64,000 nucleotides of DNA from Casuarius casuarius (GCA_003342895.1 PTFA01000338.1:62001-126000), one strand, 5' to 3'; counted from the stretch's first letter, positions 22,691-36,460 are shown. Notes: generated by a model from the sequence alone, not told the origin. Numbers and translations: made by a program.

Positions 22691-23534
22691 ATGCCAGTGG
22701 CTCTGCCTTCACTAGTCACAGGAAGGCTGTTGCTCAGGTCCCCAAATTAGTTTCATCCAGCTTCATGCAGGTGGCAGGCATGGCCCTGGCTACTGCAGTC
22801 ACTCATTAGGACAGCTCTGTGCTCACTTAGCACCAGCGGGGGCCCTGGCTTTGCCCAGGATGCAAGAACACACACAGCCACTGCTTTTCTGAGCTTATGC
22901 ATGCCTTAAGTCAGTCAGTCCCAGCCTTCTCCCAAAGACACTGCTCCCTGTCAGAGGAGAGACCTGCAGCTGGGACAGGGAACTCAGGATGCCTCATCCA
23001 CCACCTTAGCATTTTTCCAGCCTGTTGCTCTCTGGGAATTTGGAGGTAAAGGCAGCTCAATCCTGCACAGCATAGCAGACAGTCCAACATTGCTTCTCCT
23101 TCAGCCCCAGCCCTCCCCAGGGCTCTGGCCCTAGAGAGCAACTCCCAGCCCCCACTCAGGACAGACCAGGGATGCCCTGCAGCTCCAGGTGCTGCGTGAT
23201 GCAAAGCACCTAGATGCAGCAGGTCCACCCTGCAGAGATGGAGAACCAGACAGTCTCCCCTTTGCAGTGATGGTGGTCTAAAAAGGCCAAGCTGGCTTGT
23301 GCTGTCTGGGGCAAACTTTTTCAGAGCACTGTGCTGGGCACCAATCTGTCCTCTCTGCTCCAGCCCCAGCTACTCCCCACCACCACCCAGAGGTACCAGC
23401 CCAGGGCTGGTCTCCAGCAGCCATCACAAGCTGCTGAAACAGGAGCTGCTGGGACTGCAGCGCTGCCCCAGCCCAGGTCTGTGCTGCCCCAGCCCCACGC
23501 TCTCACCCAGGAAAGCCCAGAGACCTCCCTTTTT
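22691..23534. other. Non-coding interval
   Basis: G+C-rich but CpG-poor. No exon or repeat recognised. Confidence 0.45.
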
Positions 23535-23567
23535 GGGGGGGGGAGGGGGACAAGGGGTGAAGGAGGG
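23535..23567 (+). other. Predicted G-quadruplex motif
   Basis: Four G tracts fit the G3+N1-7 rule: G9 at 23535-23543, loop a, G5 at 23545-23549, loop acaa, G4 at 23554-23557, loop tgaagga, G3 at 23565-23567. A plus-strand transcript or the exposed G strand could fold. No promoter is evident beside it. Confidence 0.6.
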
Positions 23568-26500
23568 AAAAAAACAAACCCTAAATGCAGCACCTATGCA
23601 TGCTTCACACAGGGCAGGTGGGGAAAAGGGACCAGGCAGAGCCCCAAGGGGGGCAAGTTGAGGGTTTCAAGCCTCTGCACCCACATAAGCACCTCCCCCC
23701 TCCATCCCAGGCCCTGGATTCCCACTTGATTTAAGACACAAGTGGGATTGAGTTTAAAGGTCTCAGCCTGGCCCTTGACTCCTTGGTGGGAGTCTTTGCA
23801 CATCACAAAACCACCAGACAATTCGGCATGATTGACAGCCTTTCACGGGGAGAGGCCCTGGCTGGCAGGAGGGGAGGGGGCTGCTGTCAGACAGAGGGGG
23901 AGCACCAGAGCTGTGTGTGAGGAGCCGGGGCTGAAGGGCAGGAGGTGGCTGCAAGACAGGGAGGAACCTCTGATCTAAGCTTATGTGCAAAAACAAAGTT
24001 TCTTAGGAATGATGGAAGAGGTTAGAGCATCCTTGAGGAATGATACTTCCCCCCCCCCCCTTAACATTAGCAAAAACTGAACTACAGATAGCATGTACCA
24101 AAAAACAGACAAGTAAGAGTTTAATGCTGGAAAGTACTTTTTCTAGAGATGAGTGGATAGCAGATAGGTGCACATAGGAGAAAGCAGGAAGCTGAGGAGC
24201 AGGCAGAGGAGGGTCTTCAGGCTCACTACAGAGAAGAGAGGGTCAGCAACAGACATGAGAGGCAGGTGGGATCAGGGATGGGAAATCAGGTGAGCAAGGT
24301 CAGCACTGAATGACAGGGCTCAGCCCAAGACTATAGCAGGGAGGCACATATGTGGACATACATGCCTGCACATCTGGCTCATGCCCCATCACTGCTCTGC
24401 AGTCCCAGCAAAAACCTGCTCTGGCAAAGGGAAGCCACTGAGTTTCCCTTGCAGCAGGAGGCAAGAGAACAGCCAGCAGAAAAAGCTACAAGTACTTCAT
24501 CATCTCCCCTTCCTCCTCCCCCACCTTTCCCTCAAACTCCTTGTAAAAGCTAAACAGCCCACAGCTCCCTCCATCACTGCTCAGCCCCAGCACTGGAGTG
24601 GACAGAGACATCCTCCCACAGGTCTGCAAAGCAGTTTTGTGTACTCAGCTGAGTTTTATGTGACTGCCTTCACATTACTATGTTCCTTTAAATGCAGTCA
24701 GGGACTCCCACTCTCACCTTACAGCCTGGGTCAAGCCCCCATTTACCAGCTGATCAGCCCAGGAGAGTGCATTGCACCTCTGCGGTAAGTTGAGCCTCAG
24801 CACTTGGGGAAAACAGGCAAGATGATCATAGATATTTGTCATGCTATTTTATTTATTCCTTCCTCTGCACCCAAGAAGCCCTTTCTCCTGCTTTTCCACC
24901 CCCCCTCCTTCCTTTTAAATAAAGGAAGAAATTTTAAGCTAGTGCTTTAAAGCCCAACAACCACCAGCCCATCTCCATGGCTTGCCAAGAGAGCAATTCA
25001 TCCTCTGCCTCTATTCTGCAGTAGGTAAAGCCCCCCCCAAGCTTTTGTTCAGCTCCCGCTCTTTTGTCTAGCACTGAAAGCACTGATCACTCCTGCATGA
25101 GGAATGTGAAACCGATGTGATGCCGCAGGAACAATGCTCAGCCCGCTCCCTCGTGGCCACCAAAGTCCCCATTTGCAAGGCATGGCCCCTGCCGTGCCTG
25201 CCCCCTCTCCCCTGTGCCACGCTCCAACTGCTTCAGCGCCTTCATTGTCCCTCAGGGCCTCAAGAAGCACCACCAGGCTCCTGCAAAAGTGCACCCACCA
25301 GCCCCTCAGCACCCACGCTGCCTCCGCTCACCCAGGAAAGACTGCACCCATCAGCATGGTGCAGCCAGGGAGAGCTTGCATCTGTGCATGGCACCCACAT
25401 GAGCTGGGTGGCATTGAGCTGGGCCACCACAGGCCAAGGTGATGCTGCTGTTGATCATACCACTGTCTGCTCATGATTTTCCCCCCTCCAGCTCCTGGCT
25501 AGGCTTTTTTTGTTGCAATGATGCTTGGAGGTGAGCGGGTAACCAAGTCTGCAAGAAGCAAGGAAGAGCAGATAAATCAGGAGGTGCAGGGCAGCAGGGC
25601 TTTGACATGTCAGAGGAGACTGGCATAACATGTGGAATGCATCAGCATAGAAGTCAGAACATTTCTTCAGCCACTGACATGCACCCAAAGTATGCAGAGT
25701 CCACTCCAAAAAGGCTGTGTGGGGCAGGTAGCCCAGCCTGTCCGCCCAGCCCAGAGAAGGGGCTACAGGACCACAGTTCATACAGGAGAAGGGACCAGGC
25801 AGGAGGCAGACACACCAAGGGAGGACTGAGTCAGGCACCCCACATCTGTAGTGCTGGCCACCCACGCAGCATCCTACTGCATTGGCAGTGGCATGAAGCC
25901 TGATAGATGTTACAAAAGCCCCTTGAGCAGCTGAATAAATGCAGCTGGTCTGCTCTGGGGCCAGGCAGCAGCCTGCCAGGCTGCTGAGCCCAGGCAGGCT
26001 GCCACTAGGTTAAAAGCCAGGTGTCACCTTGCTATGATAACACATGCACAGCCCGATGCTAAAGGTGCCCCTTCTGCAAGAAGCCCAGATTCCCCAGCCC
26101 TCATCAGGTCATGGGCTTTGACCCAAGGCTAGTAGGAGGCAGCTGTGGAGGGAGAAGCCAACCCCCTCCAGCAAGACGAAGGGCCCCTCCGCAGTCCCAG
26201 AGTGGCTGTGGCTCCATGCCAAGCCTGTGCCAACACAGCAGCAGCTGGAAAGCAGCAGCTCTCCTGCTCCCCAAAGCACTGTCTGCCACCAAACCCCTCA
26301 GGAGCCCCAAGCCAAGCCAGCTCCCTTTAGGAGGCAGCCAGGTGCCTGCTGCCAGGGAGGGAGAGCCAGGCAGGCAAGGGGCGGGGGCCTGCCCTGCTGA
26401 CTATGGTGCCAGGGGAGGCTGGCACCATATGGGAGCAGAGGAAAGCAGTGGCAGGATCATACAGAACTGTGTAACACCAAGTTTTGCTGGAAACAGGAAG

Positions 26501-28084
26501 GATACACCTCACAGGCTGTACCGACAAGCTTTGGCTTTGCAGAGGTGTCAAAGTGTATCAGCAGAAGAGGAAATATATTGAGCTTACCCTTGCCACTGAG
26601 ACCAGCTCAAGATAGAGTCTCCATCCTGGAGTATGGGACTTTCATTTAACCTGAACACCAACCATGATGCCAAGCCAGTTTTGGCATCACTGACCAACAT
26701 CTACTGGAAAGCAACATCTGACCCCAGAAAGAGGTGGCTTCTAGCTCCAGCCATTTCTGACAGAGAGAAAGGTTCAGGTAACTGGGACTCTGCTAAGTCC
26801 CAGCTCACCTGCAGTTTGCACCTCACACAGTATCTGGGATCCAGACAGACTGCAGGTGTTTTGACTTCAAAAACACAGAAAATGCAAAGCAACTGTTGAA
26901 GAACCACTTCTGGATTAACAGCCTACAGAAGCTAAGACACCACAGTTGTACTGCAAGGTATACTGCTCTACTGTTAGGAAGGCACTGCTCATCTAGCAAG
27001 ACTTCCCAAGCTACCTGCACCGAAGTGGCCTCCTGAACTTGGAGATTTCCCCCATGCCTTTCACTAGGTTTTTACCTGGCTACTGCAGCCCCCAGTCAAG
27101 CCCCTCTGCTCATCATCTCTAAACAACTTCAGCCTGCCAAGGGACACAGCTCTGGCAAGTGACCCTGATTTGCACTGAAAACATAGTTTCCCTCTACAGG
27201 GGCAAATAAAGCCACTACCAAAAGGCAGAATGCTTTTTAGAGCACATTCCTGCATCAGTGCCTAAGGGGGAAGCAGGACAGTCCATGACATGGAAGACCT
27301 TGACTCATGTTCCTAACTTTGGGTCAGATTTGCTACAAAAAAGCCTGTTTTACATTGGACTTGATCAACATCACTCATGGCCTGGTCTCTGCTAGAGTGG
27401 TATGATTAAGCAGGACATGTCATTCCAGCATCTACATTTTTCTCTGCCACAGCTGGGCTGCCTACAGCCTTTTTGCCCCCACCCCGATGACTGCCCTGCA
27501 GGGGGGAAGCTGAGAACCCCCTTCATGTCCCATCCCCACCCATGAGGGGAGGGAGCAGCAGTCCTTTGAGGTGGCTGTAAGACACAAAAATCAGCTCTAC
27601 TCTGGAGAGAGGTGAAAGCCTGCAGGGGGCCAGGACAAGAGCTGTGCTCTGGTGCTCCTGGCCATGAACTGTTGCAGAGGAGGTTGTGGGTAAGATAGTG
27701 CACCTCCCCAGTGGTCCACACGCACAATGCAGTTGTCAGCATGGGGAGATAGGTGTCCAGCTACATCACCAGGAGGACCGTTACCAAGGTTGCATCAAGA
27801 AGAGGGAGAAAGCCATCAGGAGACAATGCCAGGATGCCCACCAGGTGCTCACTGGGGATACAAAGGCCATAACATGCTAGAAAAACTCCACAACTAGGAC
27901 CAGGCACAACTCCTCCCTTGGTGATCATGCACTAGAAGACGTCTGTCCTCTTACGCTCTGCCCCAGCAGTCTCTATCTGCTCCTAGCCACCATCACATTG
28001 AGAAGGCACAGGATACTGCTCCCCAGGACACCGCATCCAGAGGGCACTCCTCATCTTGCTTTACACCCAGCCCAGCAATCTCAG
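23568..28084. other. Non-coding interval with one C12 run
   Basis: About 4.5 kb without a recognised gene. C12 lies at 24049-24060. CpGs are rare, with mild local enrichment near 25090-25340 and 26110-26210. Open frames such as 26111-26581 have no known domain. No mobile element is recognised. Confidence 0.45.
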
Positions 28085-28600
28085 ACGGGCACCTGACCCC
28101 TCTCGCGCCAACATGGAGCTGCAACGAAGCACAGCAATTAAGCACAGCAGCCCTATGCACTGCGTTCGGGTGTCTCTGGAGGCACACCACAGGTGAACAG
28201 GACCCTGCACGCAGCTAGACAGATGTTGTTCCAAGGCTTGCTAATTCACTGTCCCTAATTCATTCCTGGTTTCTGCAAGACACAGTCAATTCTTGACCAG
28301 CCACTGCACATGCATGTTTCTTTGCTTTCAATTCGGCCAGCAAAATCCATTTACCCTGCCTGTCTCATCTGGTTTCCCTCAAGCCTGCTGAATTCTCCTT
28401 CAGTAAAATAAGCAAGTTTACTGTAACACCCTCTTTTGTAAGAGCATGGCTAAAATGACAGTCTTTCTGGTGCCTGCCTATTTCCCTTCACAGCAGGAGC
28501 TAAATGCTGCTTGTTTTCAATTGTGAACCATTACGACTTCTTGAAATGCATGAAAGTACCAAGGGGGTCAATTTAACTAGGAAAGGAGGTTTCTGAAGGA
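28085..28600. promoter_or_regulatory. Candidate regulatory block with E2F-like site
   Basis: TCTCGCGCCAAC at 28101-28112 matches an E2F-type GCGCCAA core and sits with other CpGs (28087, 28123, 28164) in a CpG-poor neighbourhood. From 28235 the DNA turns A/T-rich, with CTAATTCA repeats near 28240-28262, TCAATTCTTG, and TTCAATTGTGAACC near 28517-28530. No exon is visible. The pattern fits a regulatory element. Chance cannot be excluded. Confidence 0.28.
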
Positions 28601-31600
28601 GAATATTTACCTTGCAGCGTGCTGCCGAGAGGTTTAGGCTGGTAGTTTACTAGCCAAAGATGCTGGGCTCTTCAGGAGCACGAGAGGGGAAGAGAGGCAG
28701 CTCAACATCTGCCTTTTCCAACAGCAGCAGTGAAAAGCCAGAGACCAAATTGTTGGTTTAAGTTCCCCAGTTATTAACCCTTCTCCCAATGGTCTCAGAG
28801 AGGCACAGCAAGCTCAGCACTGACAGGAGAGATCCTGGCTGCTCTGTGCAGGGTTGCTCCACTTTGGATGCAATAGCCCAGTGCCTGCTCCAGGCCCTCT
28901 GCAGCAGGTGACTTCCACCCCAAACTCAAGCCACCTCCTAGAAGTGTTTCCCTGGTGAAATTCAAGGACAGCAGGAACCAAGAACCCCAGGCCCACTTCT
29001 CCCATACACCCCTTATTGCTTTTCTAACAATTCACATCCACAACAAAAAATCTCCAAAGCACCCATGTTGCCTGGCAGCATTTAATACAAGCCTAGTAAG
29101 CTTGTAAGTGAAAGTCAGTGACCCTACTTATTCAAAAACACAGTTGGAGAACCTGGCCAAGCTGCTGTTTGCTAATATGTAGAGATCTGTGCTATTAATT
29201 TGTGCAGCAGTAGCACCAGGAAGCCCCAGCACACAGAGGGTGTCCCCAGAGCTATGGGCCAAGCAGAGCTCACCCCCATCCCACTCCTTCCCATGCAGGT
29301 GGGATAACTGCACACTGAGTCAGATGGTCAAAGGGAACTCAGCATGGGGTGTGCTGAGCTCTGTGGAAAGGAAAGAAAAAAATCTGGCCACAATATTCCA
29401 TTTGCAAAACACTTAAAGCCTGATGCTTTCATCACAGAAAACATCCAAAGTCTTTAAGCTTTTGGGCTGAATTCCTCCTTGCAGTAGCCTGCAGTTTTCA
29501 TTTCTCATCTTCTCGGTTTGTTTTCCTTACATTCCTTTTCGTCCTCGCTAGTCTTTGGCAGCTCCTTTGAGTTTCATCTCTTTTGTGAATTACTTTAACT
29601 GGATCTTTAAGGCTCCAGCTACTCCTCCTTGCTCATTGGCACAGATACATTAGTTAATAGCAGAATTAAAAATACTCTTTTCTACACCATACTAGACCAC
29701 TTCGAGCCTCTCTACTTCATCACATACTTCAAATTCTGACCCACCTAGGGGCTTTTCATTTGGACTCTGCCAAGCGGTTCTCTACCTCCTGTTGATGTAG
29801 GCTTCTGGAGAAGAGCTCTCATCCTTGACAGAGCCAGCAAGTAAAGTGATCTTTTGCTTTGCTTTTGAAAGCTTTTAGTTCAAGTCTGCTGCAAAAAAGT
29901 AGTTTCACCTGTTCAGTGTAGCAAGCTCCTTTCTTAGATATGACTCTTCCAAGAGACATGCAACAAGTTTGTTTTCTTGTTTTGCAGAATTTGGGTGGGT
30001 TTACTAGACCAGCATAGGAAACAGAGCTCCTGTCTGCCTGCAGGGCCCTGGTCAGCTATAACCTCCCACTGAGGCTGTGATTAGCAAGCCAGGAAAGGAG
30101 AGAGAAAAAAGGACTGCTGCCAGGATCAACAGCATCCTGTGGATTTCCAGATATCTGGGAGCCAAACAATTGAGGACCTGCAGAGTGTTTTGTTTTGGCC
30201 ATGCTCAGCTGCACCTATCCCATCCCCTGTGATGCAGCATGCAGGGACGAGGCTGAGACAGCTATTGCTCTGCAGTCAGGACCCAACATGCAGGCATTAT
30301 CACCCAGAAACTCAGGAAGGTCGTCTGATACAATCAAAGCTATTTGTGAGAAGTCTCATATGATGCTCATGGGTACACCTCATACCACTAAAAGCTCATT
30401 TGGCACAAGCTAGTGGCAAAGGGATAGGACTTGCAAAGCCCTGCCTGTCCCCCAGCACCGTTCACACCCTGCAAGTTAGATAAGGATCCAGATGAACCAC
30501 AAAGCAGAAATCAAGTGCCCTGGGGAGGAAGGGTTTGGGGCAGAGCCCCAGATTCCCACTTGTGGGGAAGGATCAGCAGAGAGGGCTGAGAGCATCACAA
30601 TATATTAAGCCCTAACTTAATATCCAGTCACTGGAAAGGAGCTGGGAGCAATGAAGACAGAGCGCAAAACCAACAAATAACTGTCAGCTCCGAGTGCCAA
30701 GGCACAGTGAGACCATGTGGGCCATAGCCACTACATAAGACACCGCATGCCTTAATCTCTCCTACAGAAGAGAGCCTCTTCCGGCCTAGACCACTAATTT
30801 TGTTGCCTGAATTTCCACCTACTTACTCAGCAGAAAGCAGATCCTCCCAAGCAATCATCACTATTTCATCCCTACCCTCAGATCCAAGGCTGAGCCATAA
30901 ACAAAACCTTGCTCCACTGCATCAGCTGCAAGCCCAGAGTCACAAGGGCACTTGGCTACTCTCCCCAACTTGCTGTGTCCCAGGGGTCTCCTTCACCAAG
31001 GCTCCTCTCCCAGTGTAATCATCTCTGCTGAGCTACGTATGTGCTAGCAGAGTCAAACACTGCAACTCACTTGCCAGCCTAAATGAGCATCATATATCCT
31101 AGAACACTGCACCCAGTATCCTCCATGGCTCCTATAGGTAAAGTAGGACACCCAAGGGCAGCATCATAATTAAAGGGGAAAAAATATCCTGCATGCATCA
31201 GGGAACATCCTGAACAGGACAGACACAGTATTTGCTCATGCTGCAGCATAGCAAGCCTGTTCCTAGCTGCCACCTTCAGTGCTGGTGTTCACACTTGCAA
31301 AAGAGTTTGTGAAACTAGCACAGCTTCCAAAAAGAATTAGGAGAACAAGTCATGATCTGGAAAGCCTGCTGTGAAGCAAGAGAAACAAACACTCAGTTGG
31401 TTTAACTAAGCTCAGAGATCATCAGGAGAGGACTTAATCACCACATGCAAAAGTACTGGCAGAGGGAAGAGGTTTCCCATGGCAGCAGGGACTCCCCTCC
31501 AGGGCTGACAAGGCAGAACAGGTCACAGGTCTGCACTCACACAGGTTCCTGCTAAATGCCCTTCATTCTCCCCACCGCCTGCACTCAAAGGACCCAGGAT

Positions 31601-33807
31601 TAGCTCACATACCCCACATTGCCATCTCTTGCCTGCAATAACAGCTTGGCCAGGCCCCAGGCTGCCGTGCCTGTGCCAGCCCCAGCAGAGCCTGCTGGTT
31701 CACCTCCTCCTGCAGGCAGCAAGCCGGTCCTGCCCTTGCACAAGGTACAGGCTGCCACATGCACCTTGATTACTGCCCTTCCAACTAGGGACATGCTGTG
31801 GGATCTCAATCCCCTGGGAATTTTAAGAGGGTAAGCAATCTAGCCTGGGGTGGAAGTGTTATGCCCAGGTCTCTGTTCCAATCCCAAGCCAAGCCCATAG
31901 CCTTAGAGGAGGAGAGCAGATGAGCCATGGAGATGCCCCAGTGCCCTTCAGGCCAGCCATGAAGACAAAATAGAAGCCAGGTTACACAGCAACACACAGG
32001 ACATCTTCCAACCAGCCCACCTGAGATGTCATTACATTTGCCATTAGCTGTTTAACATGCAAGACTTTTTGCAAAGGAGACTGCCCACATTCTCACTAAA
32101 AACAATCAGGCTGATGATCATTTGGAAAGAAGGAAGACAGATTATGTTGTTTTTAAAATGCAAGTCAGCTATTCTTACTGGACCAGGAAGAAGATAAATT
32201 AGGACAGAAAAACAAATCTAAAGAGGAGTTCAGAACAGGCATCCCTGTGCTTCTTCAGCACTTTGAAACTGTACCATCCCTTCACTCCTGCTTGCATATT
32301 TAAACCATCTTCACCTGGGAAGTATAGACACTACTGTAAAATCCAGCTGCAACAGTGAAACTTGGACTTCTCTCTCTCTCCAGTTATAATGGTCACTTCA
32401 CCTTTAGTGCAAGACTGCCCAGGATGCCTCCTTGAGATGACTAATAAATGGCATAGATCAGCAGCTGCCAGACTGGGGCTGTAATCCCAAAGCAGGGCTG
32501 CATCCTGGACCTGCAGCTCAGAGTCAAGCTGCACATGGCAGGAGTACAGAGACATCACACCACTTCCCATGGGGCCAACAACAGCCCACTGGGCAGTCAG
32601 TCCTGGCAGCATGTCTTATCCCTCCAAGAGTGGTACTCAGATGCACTGGGAATATTCCCAGCATCAAGCTCCCTAGTATTTCTCCAGCTCCACTCCCCTT
32701 TAAGGAAGTGAAGCTACAGCTTCAATGACTAATTTAACTTAAAGTTCAATCACTAATTCCCCTAATGCCCTGGGGAGTGTTTACTGAGGTAAGCCAAGCA
32801 TTTGAGATGCTTGCAGAGTACCCTCAAGCTTTCCTCAATAGCTATTTTTGTATAGTCATCTTTTGTTACCATCTCCCCCTGCTCCCTTTTGGCTTTGTTA
32901 GTCTTGCTAGAGACAGGTATAAAAAGATGTTCAGCATCTCAGCCACTTGAGAAAGAAGAAATTGGTGAGAAACCTATTCTAGTTAATAGGCCCATTTTCT
33001 CCCTTGCATTTACTTCTCCCTTGCAGTGCTGTGAAGAAAAAACCCTTTGTCCCTACTTCCAGGGCAGGCTGGAAAGGCTCAGATCATGCTACTCACATAC
33101 ATCTCCCCACTCTAACTTGCAGACTCATCCAGTTCCCTTCAGACACAGCCCACCCCCTACACTCTTCTCCAGCACCCAGCAGCACCCTTGCAGGCATTAC
33201 AAGTTAACAATCTCACCACTTTTCCCGGTCCCCCCCACAAATGCATGAGTACACTCTCATTTGCTCTTGTTGTCCATTTTAAATCCTTCACTGCTGCATT
33301 TTGCCTCCTGAATTTTTTTCTGAGTTCTTTCCCTAATGCAATCCTCCAGAGCCATTTCACACCTCCCTGAGCCTGTCATTTACTAGTCCATTTTCTACTT
33401 TGGTTTCTCCACATACTAAATCATTAGCCTAAAAACACAACTCTGCAAATATTCTGACGGATCTGAAGCTGCCCACTACATCCCAGCAACAATCCTGCTT
33501 CAGGTATTTCTTATTCCACAGCAGTCTAGACAAAGACCCCTTTCAGGCCCTGTGACAGGGCAGAGAGATGGTTCAGAGAGCCTTCATTGCTTCATCACAG
33601 CCCTCCCATTACTCTCTTCCTGCTAAAAGCTGAGGCTAGCACCAATACAGGACTAAGAGTCCTTTGGTCCCCAGACCTCTGCCCAGCTGCAATGCAGCAA
33701 CCTCCACAGCAGCCTCCAAGGCTCACGGCCATGTTGTCCACACCATCCATTCACACTCTTGTCTCTGCAGCATGCCCAGTGGCTCCAGCTGAAACAGCAG
33801 CTCATAT
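28601..33807. other. Non-coding interval, nothing firm
   Basis: About 5.2 kb without a recognised exon, RNA gene or mobile element. 29470-29960 is pyrimidine-rich on the plus strand, and TATAAAAAG near 32919 stands alone. Sequence is CpG-poor throughout. Confidence 0.45.
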
Positions 33808-33937
33808 GCTGTACACACACAGGGAGAGTCCCTGCCTTGAAAGATTTACAACCTAAGCAGACACAGCAGGTGGGGGGGAAAACAGGTCCAGAGAGAGGAA
33901 GGCAACTTGTTACAGCCAAAGCAGTCCATGCTGCAGG
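33808..33937 (-). mobile_element. MIR-type CORE-SINE relic, reverse orientation
   Basis: The order 'gctgtacacacac', 'gtccctgccttgaaagattt', 'acaacctaag', 'caggtccagagagaggaagg', 'caacttgttacagccaaagc' follows the reverse complement of the amniote MIR body and its 3' extension as it occurs in turtles, crocodilians and birds. A C-rich/G-rich interruption (tggggggg) splits it near 33871-33878. It is ancient and inactive. Confidence 0.68.
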
Positions 33938-35018
33938 TCCCCCTCCTTCTCCACCACCTGATGTACTAGTCTGCAATCATTTCTGCAGGACTGATGCAGG
34001 CTGGAGCAAACTGAGCTCAAACATCACTGCACAAGCACAGCTTTTGGGCATTAGTGCCCAAATGTGCACATATGTGGGAGGGAAGCAGACCTGAAGCATC
34101 AACCAAGAAAGAGCTGTTTTGTTTTTACATGAACTCTACCCACCCTTCACCTTCAAGGTGCCACAAGTAACAAGCACGGATAATTGAAGGAAAACATCAC
34201 TTCCCAGAGCACTGCTGGTCTGTATTATCCATGCTCATTAAGAGCTGTGAAGCTCATTCTGGTCTCCACCAGGTCCAAACAAACAGGAAACACCACATCA
34301 CAGGGACAAGGGGCAGAAGAGCTGCTGAGAACACTACAAACCAAACTGAGACACTTAATAGCTCTTGAAGGATCTGCAGCTACACAGGCTTGTACTTAGA
34401 CCAGGACATCAAAAGCCCTGGGTCATGTGTGGAGCCTGCATTGCCTCCTAGAGCTAATGCAGGAGACTGGATTTACCTGGGCAGTGCTGGAGCACTAGAG
34501 GCAGAGCTCAACTCCCACCAACTCATGTCATTCCTGCCCCATGTTCCTTCAGGCCACCTCCTTGCCTGGATAACAGCACCTTGCTGGTCCACCTCGTTCC
34601 AAGTTTTGAGAAAAACATTCCATGGAAAAGGGCAAGAAGGTTTTTTTCCTCCCCCACTCAGTCTTGTTTGTAAGCTTTGGTGTCATGTTTAGCCATTGCA
34701 TGTGGACAAGGGAGCTCTTCTCTGCTAATAGGCTCTGGGTACTTCTACTCTGCTGTCATGGTTGGTGGGAACCTCCCAGAAGGTGGCTGGATAGATGTGT
34801 GGTCCCAACTGCCACCTCAAAGCTTCCCCTTGCTTACAGGATCTCCAGAAAGGTGCTCAGAGACCACATTTCATCAGCTGACTACCAGCAGGCTCTATGT
34901 TCAGAGCTGCTGAAAGCTGGGTAGAACAGGGGGCATTAGCAGACTCACAGAAGCTAAATGGAAAGACTTAAAGAAAAATATTTCACATTGGCAGCACATT
35001 CCAGGCCCCTTTTTCCAG
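33938..35018. other. Non-coding interval between two MIR relics
   Basis: No gene recognised. Ordinary CpG-poor DNA. Confidence 0.45.
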
Positions 35019-35133
35019 AAGGGCCCCACTGTGCTAGATGCTTCACAGACCTGAGGTGCTAAAATCAAAGAGCCTTTTCTTTTTACAGTGCAAGTGCCAG
35101 TCAAGGAAGCAGTGGCAGAACTAGCAAACCCAG
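35019..35133 (-). mobile_element. MIR-type CORE-SINE relic, reverse orientation
   Basis: 'gggccccactgtgctagatg' then 'cttcacagac' is the reverse complement of the characteristic 'tagcacagtggggccc' tail. The later 'aggaagcagtggcagaac' and 'aacccagg' parts fit the inner MIR body. The middle is badly decayed. It has the same orientation as the copy about 1.1 kb upstream. Confidence 0.6.
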
Positions 35134-36235
35134 GCACAGGGGTAGCAACACATGGGACCCTTAGGATGGTGATGCTGTTTTTGTCTGCCCAAGGGTGGGA
35201 TGCACAACATGGATAGCACTGTCCTAGAGAGGGCATAGGAGACAGTCCAACCACTACAGTTAGCCCTGTAACCCCAGCACCACTCTTCCTCACTACCTGC
35301 ATTAGGTCTTGCCAAAGGCACTTCTAGAGCAGAGGACCCTAGGCCTTTCTTTATGCTCAGGGGAGCAGGAAGGGAATGGTTTCTGCCTCTTAGGACAAAG
35401 ATCTGGAGCCATCACCAGTCTAAGCTAGCTCTCACCAGCCACTGCACCAAGAGCTGAGTGGGGGGGGGCACACTGAGCCAACCCCAGCTGCTGAGCAGCA
35501 TTTAGGACAGGTAGGGAAAGAGCAATGAAAAACAGCGCAGCAACATGCTGTGGCAACTCAGCACCTGCCTGCTCCACGGTGCCTCTCAGGCAGCCTCACC
35601 ATGCGCTGAGCAGCACCACTTGCTTGCTTAATTCTGGGTGAGGGAGAATATTATCTCCCACTTATTTGTGCCTAAGCTCCCTCCCCTATTCAGTCCATCC
35701 CATTAGTGGCTGAAAACTCTGGTTCAGCATCTTCCAAGTGTGATTTATAGTACCCTTGCCTGGTAAACTAAGATCCTGGAGAGCATCCAGGACTGCAGGA
35801 AATGGGCCTGCCTTGGCAGAGGCAAGGGACAGAGGAAGAAACTGGACAGGGACTAGATGAGCTCTTCCTTCACTTGGCACCCCCACCCCTCTTCAAAACC
35901 TTGTGATTTATCCATCTCTTGACCATCCCTGCAGGAACCAGATCCATTACAGAAATTAAAATGAGCTATTGCCAACAGCTGGCACAGCTCAAATCCCCAA
36001 CATGCCTGTCCCCTCCAAACAGAGGGAGATGGCAGACAGCAGATGGCTTGCAGCCACCTGAGCAGGTGCCAAGAGAAGCTCCTGCACTGCATCCTGATGG
36101 GCCACCAGATTTTAAGTCTGTTGGCCAGATGCACAGCTCTGAGGACAATTGCAAAACCCACTCTGAAGTGGGAGTTTAGCACAACCTGGTTTCTGGGAGC
36201 AGCTGAGGGCAACCACCAACTTTGTGCCATCACAT
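35134..36235. other. Non-coding interval with a G9 run
   Basis: G9 lies at 35460-35468. No exon or repeat recognised. Confidence 0.45.
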
Positions 36236-36460
36236 AGAACCCCCTTGACATTTGCATATCCAAAGTGTTAAAGATATCACATGCTTAATTTGGGATGCTT
36301 CAATACTGAGGGGTTGAATTGGGAGAGGGGGGCAGAAAGCCCTTCCCCTCCTTTCCACAGCTGCCCCCTCACTGTCCCATTACGAAGAAGCCTGAAGCAG
36401 AGAAAAGATCAATGTCACGTTCGTTAAGTATCACAGGAGGTTGGTGGCTGCAGGTATGTC
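36236..36460. promoter_or_regulatory. Candidate regulatory segment with octamer
   Basis: ATTTGCAT (the POU octamer in reverse) at 36250-36257 is followed by 'gcttaatttgggatgcttca' and, further on, by a 'caatgtcacgttcgttaag' segment with two CpGs. A small A/T-rich, CpG-containing stretch in bland flanks. Weak evidence. Confidence 0.22.

Noticed and set aside
32919..32927. TATAAAAAG as a core promoter
   Set aside because: Isolated, no CpG-rich or initiator context and no downstream exon.
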